In this document: positions 39,501 to 45,500 of the stretch, piece by piece
How the letters are laid out: every line of letters begins with the position of its first letter
Numbering within the stretch: position 1 is the first letter of the stretch
Origin: Phoronis australis
Taxonomy: Eukaryota > Phoronida > Phoronidae
Length of the DNA stretch: 64,000 nucleotides
Direction of reading: 5' to 3'
NCBI GenBank assembly: GCA_002633005.1
Contig: NMRA01000034.1
Coordinates: forward strand, 1,427,540-1,491,539
The notes under the pieces: generated by a model
The model's input: the letters and a program-made list of their open reading frames with translations, nothing else
What the model was told of the DNA's origin: nothing
Databases searched by the model: none
Translations under genes and position numbers: made by a program

Positions 39501-42500
39501 AGCTTCTTTCTGCATATATTGTGCCAACAACATTAACTAGAGTAAAAATTTGATTTTCCCAATGATGACTTTGAACATGATGTCAAGGTTGCCCACATAT
39601 GGTATAACTCAGTACAAATATTAACAAAATCTGCAGCTATTTTCAGGAGATATCACGGTAACAACATCATCTAGGTAAAATTTTATTTTTTCCTTGTAAC
39701 CTTGAAAATGATTTCAAGGTCACCAAAATCAACTGGAACCTGGAGATGTCCCTCATACATCTTAGTACAAAATACGAAAAAAATCTGAAACTTCAGTCAG
39801 GAGATATCGCGGCAACAACTTTTTAGGTTAAGTTTTCATTTTCTTACTGTGACCTTGAAAATTATATCAATATCACTAAAAATCGACTGGCAACTAAAGA
39901 TGTCCAACCAACACCTCAGTACAAAATACAAACAAAATTTGCAGCTTCTTTCAGGAGATACCTGGGAAAACATCATTTTCTAGGTAAAAACTTAATATTA
40001 ATTTACCCATTGTGAGCTAGAAATTGATATAAAAATCAACAAAACTGAAAATCACCTGAAAATATCCCATCTTCACCTGAGTTAAAAATATGAACAAAAT
40101 CTACAGATTGCTTTTGAGGATATCATACAGTACAATTAATATGTAAACAGATCAATGTACGTATCTACGGTTGCGAATACTATGTCCCCAGTTTCCCAAT
40201 AACACACGGCAGGGGCGAGTGACCAAATCACTGATCTAATAGGCAAGCCACTATTAGTAGAGTTTCTGACTACAACAATAAAGAACAAACTGCAACAGTC
40301 TCAATTTTTTCTTGTACAGTAAAGTTACAACACCAAGTTCACTTTATCAAAAAACCTTAAAATTGTGCGCAACGTCTAGTAAAGCATGTGTTTTTTTCAT
40401 ATCTTCAGAAGACGCTTTTGTTCTTTTGTTCAGGCTCAGAATAACTAACAGTTCGTGGGTCCTGGTGGCGTAGTGGTTGAGCTGACGGATTAAGAGCAGG
40501 AAATATGGATATTGACCCTCCTTGCACATATCTTTTAAAAGTAAATTTTGAATTAGCAAAATTCAAGAATCAGTAGTTGCATAAGCCAAAATTTTCTAAT
40601 TTCCTTTGGATGACAGAAACCAAGGTGACAAGTCACTATTCCTTCACCATGAATATCTCTAATGTGGCCCGGAGTCCATTAAACAAAATCATTAAGCTGT
40701 AAAGGGACAGGAATGTAATGTTTTTAAATCTCATTAACAACACCTGAGCTCCAAACCTAAGCACAAACCTGATTTACAACTGGTCATCGCTGAGATCTTT
40801 TTACTGTTCATGCTGATAAAAAATTGGTCAGCTAAATACAGTTGACACCAAAAGCACCAAATGTGGCTAGAGTGTGAATGAATACAAACCCTGCAGTATA
40901 CCTAGTGTTTGTTTATTGTACTTGAATGAATAGTTTGCTGGGTACACCATACTAGATAAAGCTGTATGCTAGCACAGTCTCAACTAGATGAGAATGCATG
41001 AATAGAACACAAAGGGAGATTAGTGGTAGACCCAATGAAATCTCAGAGCAACAACAAAAGTAATTCATTCATGTTTTATCACCCATTTTACAAGTGAACA
41101 CAAGAGCCCACACAACAAACAAACATTCAATGAATGTTTGTATTAGACCCCTTCCCATGCAGTTAACTCCACTGTTATGCCCCTATGGAAGCTTGGATAT
41201 AGCAGTGGTTAAACCCAAAGTTATGCATTATCCTTCCCATCAGCTTCATACAGTAGTTACTCAGATAACTAATTCAGTAGCAAGGTGGTTGCATATGAGC
41301 TGATCTGAACAAAGGCAGAATAGCGTACGGTGTCACCTCCTTTTGAGTAGAACAGTGAATTATTTTGGCAATGAAAAGAATCCAGTTAGTACATGGATAC
41401 CTTCAAGTTGAGACAAAAAGCTTATAATGCTAAAATATAGAAATATGGGGAAATACTGATCCGTAATGGAAAACAGAGGAGACACTGGGTGTCCGAAATT
41501 CCGGAATTACTCGCCTGAAAACGTGAATGTTGTGCCCCGTCAATGCCAAAGAGTTGCAAACGGCATGACAGTTTTTCACATGAGGTATGGGTCATTGGTA
41601 TGATGAAGCCAGAGAAATTCTTGTAAGGCAATGAGATGATCACAATTTTGATTGCCCAATGACATGAGAAAGCAATCAATAATATGCGTCTCTATGAGAA
41701 ATCACAAGCAACAACGGATATTATTCGTCAAAATGTCTCTATTCAAAGTTTAGTTCGTATTCCTATCACTGCTACTGCGTCCAACCACCTGTTGCGGTTC
41801 ATACAAAATATTTACAAATTTGCTCTGAGAACGCACTGTTCACAGTCTTTTTCTTTTTTCTGAATTCACTGATGGATGATCTATTTCAGTGACAGACACT
41901 CAGCCTACTTAGACAATCAAGACACAGGCCATAATTTCAACCAACATATTTCTTGCCCATCTTGTTTAACTTCTGTACAAACTCCTGATGCCAAGTACCA
42001 ACAGCAGACAGGCCTATGATGGTAGGGACTTCTACAACCCCTTTTATGAAGACTGCAGTGACTTTAAGGTATTGTTAGTATTTGGAATGTGTACTTGTTG
42101 AACATACACTAAACACGTTTCAATATTGAAGGTCTTAATTTCATTTCTTTCATGTACTACCAAAACAGAATTGATATCCCGAAGGACAGTAGTCCAAGTC
42201 TGTTGACTATGAGACATCAGCAAATCACACACAGGGTATTTCGAAGAACTCTAATATCATTCTCACTGCAACTAAAAACCTTGAACTCATTTTTGATCTT
42301 ATTTGAAAGGTCAGTTTTGAATGAGCAGCAAACAGGGTCGAATATGTGACCTCCAATAGGAGAAACAACTTGTATTTTGCCCACCTGTATGTAGACCAAT
42401 CCAATATGTAGCTTTCAATAATAGATACAACTTGTATAATACAGGGCTTAGAATGGCCAATGACAAAAAAGAAAAATTACCCAAGTGATGTATTGTCCAA

Positions 42501-45500
42501 CAAAAAATAGGCTTGTGTGATCGAAATATTTTTTGTTTTGAAATAAATGCTTTTGCATGAAGAGAATTAAGTCAAAATAATGACAAAACGATGATGAAAG
42601 AGGAAATTGAAAACAAAAAAGAGGAAATCCTCTTAAGAGACAAAAATTCCAATCCCTTGTATTACCCATTTGTATGTAGACCGCATCAACAAGTAGCTTC
42701 CAACAAGAAGAACAACTTAGGATATTGCCTATGTGTGTGTAGACCATACCAGTATGTAGCTACCAATAAGAGCAACAACTTGACGTATATTGCTCGTGTG
42801 CACAGATCTCACAAATATATAGCTTCCAATATGAGGAACCACATGTAGGATGCCCAACTGAGTACAGATCACACCAATGGAATTGTTCATGATGTTCTGC
42901 GTAAAACAGAGAACACAATACACACCTACCTTGTACGAATTGCCCACTTTCTCATACTCAGGAGGAACATACATTTTCAAAGGTTCTGAAAAGAAGAATA
43001 TCTGTATTAAACTTTGAAATCACTGCTGCAAATCTTTTTGGAAGAAATACATATCCACCACTGACACCTTTTGGTTTGATAAGTTTAAAGTGCACCAGTA
43101 ACTGGGAAGTTTTCCAAAATTGAAAAAAAATTTGATAATTGCTAAATCGAATGTACTTTCTAAATTGCACTGCAGCTACAAAAGATTTGAGAATAGTCAC
43201 ATACCCTACAATTAGTGACCAATATGTCGCAAAAAAAATTAGACACATCTATCTGTGAGTAAATAAGCAAATGCACAGCTGGAAATTATTTCGGACTTGT
43301 CTCTAGGTTTGTGTCCACCCTTTTACTTGCTGTATTCTGGAACAAGTTACCATACCTTGATAAGGAGGGGTAAATTGTGACAAACTATAGCATCCACTAC
43401 TAAACCTAGTGACAGCTCGTTCCTCAAGTACATTGTTCAAGACTGACTCGTATGGAAGGCACTATAGTTTTCTTGTTTCCGCAACCGGTCCTATTTAGCA
43501 ACAGTGCTACCTTTATAAATGCGATTTCATAATTCAGTAACATGCTTTAGCAGTGCTGCATGTAGGCATTCAATGCCTTTGATAACATCTTAGATTCCTG
43601 CTTCACTACAAGATATTGCGTTCAACTTCATAGCTCCTGTCATCTGAAAACGACAGATTAACTGGTGCAGAAAGAAAATGAAGAAACCTAAACTATGTTT
43701 ATGTATACAATTTTGAATTTGGTTTTAGCTATTTAAGTGCATCCACAGTTTAAAATGATATCACAAGACACAAGTTGGAACATGATGGCACCTGGACCTC
43801 ATGCCATGCTCTGCTTCGGGTAATTGTTAATATCTACAAATATCTACAGGCTGTCGTCATGTAATACTTGCAATACCCAGTCAAAAATTAATCACCCTTA
43901 TTCAAAACAAAGCTGTATTTTAAAATCTTTCAATGTAAATTAGATATCAACAAATCAACGCCATGTTATTTTGTAGCAAGCATCAGAGTAATTTATAGCC
44001 GAGCTCAATATGGAAAATTCAGGCACTGCGGCACTGTTCATATGGTCATGTAACACATATCCGTAATTTTATAAACTAATTGCTGATCCAAACTATTTGT
44101 ACCTTCGGTGAATTAGAAGACCAACTGTCAATTGATATGAAAGCCTACAATGACTGAAAGCCCCTGAAAAAAAGACCTTTACTTTTAATTACAATGTACC
44201 TCCACCGCTCAGAGGTTTTTGATATCAAAACACCAGTTTTAAACCAGATCACTTCCAATTGTAAACTTCACCTAACTTTTTCTTTACAGGTTGAGATAAA
44301 AGTGGACGAGTGACTCTGGGAAGAATAAGTAAGCCATTATTGCTATTGACGATTCAATAAAGTGGCCTTTCATTGTCAGCCGTCCTATTTCCAGTAGGAA
44401 CACAGTCATATACACCAATATATATAATCATCCTTAGATTGGTTTGTCTGACAGAGAGGCAGATGCCAAGAAACTACAACTAGCCAAATTTAATGAGTGA
44501 TAATCGGTCAATGAACTCTGAAGATACAGACTGAGGTAAACGCAAAAAATAAAATTGGCACTACTCAGATTTGAAAATTCACACAAGTCAGCAAAATTTC
44601 ACGAATATCCATCAAGGGGTTTTGGAGAAACAGCAGTGGACACTAGACAGACGGACGGGAATGAAGGCATATAACGCACTCCACACATATACATGCAGGT
44701 GCACTGACTCAGTTCTCAGAGAAAGACAAGAGCCTACAGTGCTTTTTAGAACTAATATGTCAATTATGCAGAGGAATCTGTATCTTAAAACAAACTATAT
44801 TTACTATAGGGTTTGAATTCGATTGACAGCCTGATGGCTTCACAACACTGTTGCTGGCTACGTACAGAAAATAGCTCGACTGACACAACAAACATGTGTA
44901 TGACCCCGTAAAATCTAGAGAGCAAGTGCCAACAATACAATTCCAAGCGACTGCACAGACGAACAAAGTTTAATCTGATGATTTTGAACATTTCAATTCA
45001 GCCTAGTTTCATGACTATACCAATACAGTGGTATAATTTGTAAAACAAATAAAGCGCCAATTCTCCTTTGTATTGCTCATGGCCATCAGGAAACATGTAA
45101 CGAGGTACTGCACGTCTGATAACTAGGCCTGCAATGTTTCCGAGAAAAGTTGTCTCCCATGTCCTAAGCCAATCCAGTCTTGTGCAAATTAGTAACGCAT
45201 AGTTATACTCTGGTTCTAAACAATGTTAATGTCCTCGGCAAAACATGACAATTAATGAATTGAAACACAGAGGTTGTTTCATACACGGCAAGTCGGTCAG
45301 ATTTCTGCGGTTGAAATTGCCACATCAGCCCGATTCAGTTATGGCTCAAATTAAAACCAGCATTTATCACGTATAAACTTTTTGAACAGTGGTCGCTATG
45401 TCAAACCCTAGTTGTAAAGATGAAGCTCCTACAGGGACAGAGATCTCATGCTCCTGTCGGTAAGTCTCACATACCCACCTGTACCTTGATCCAAAAAACA

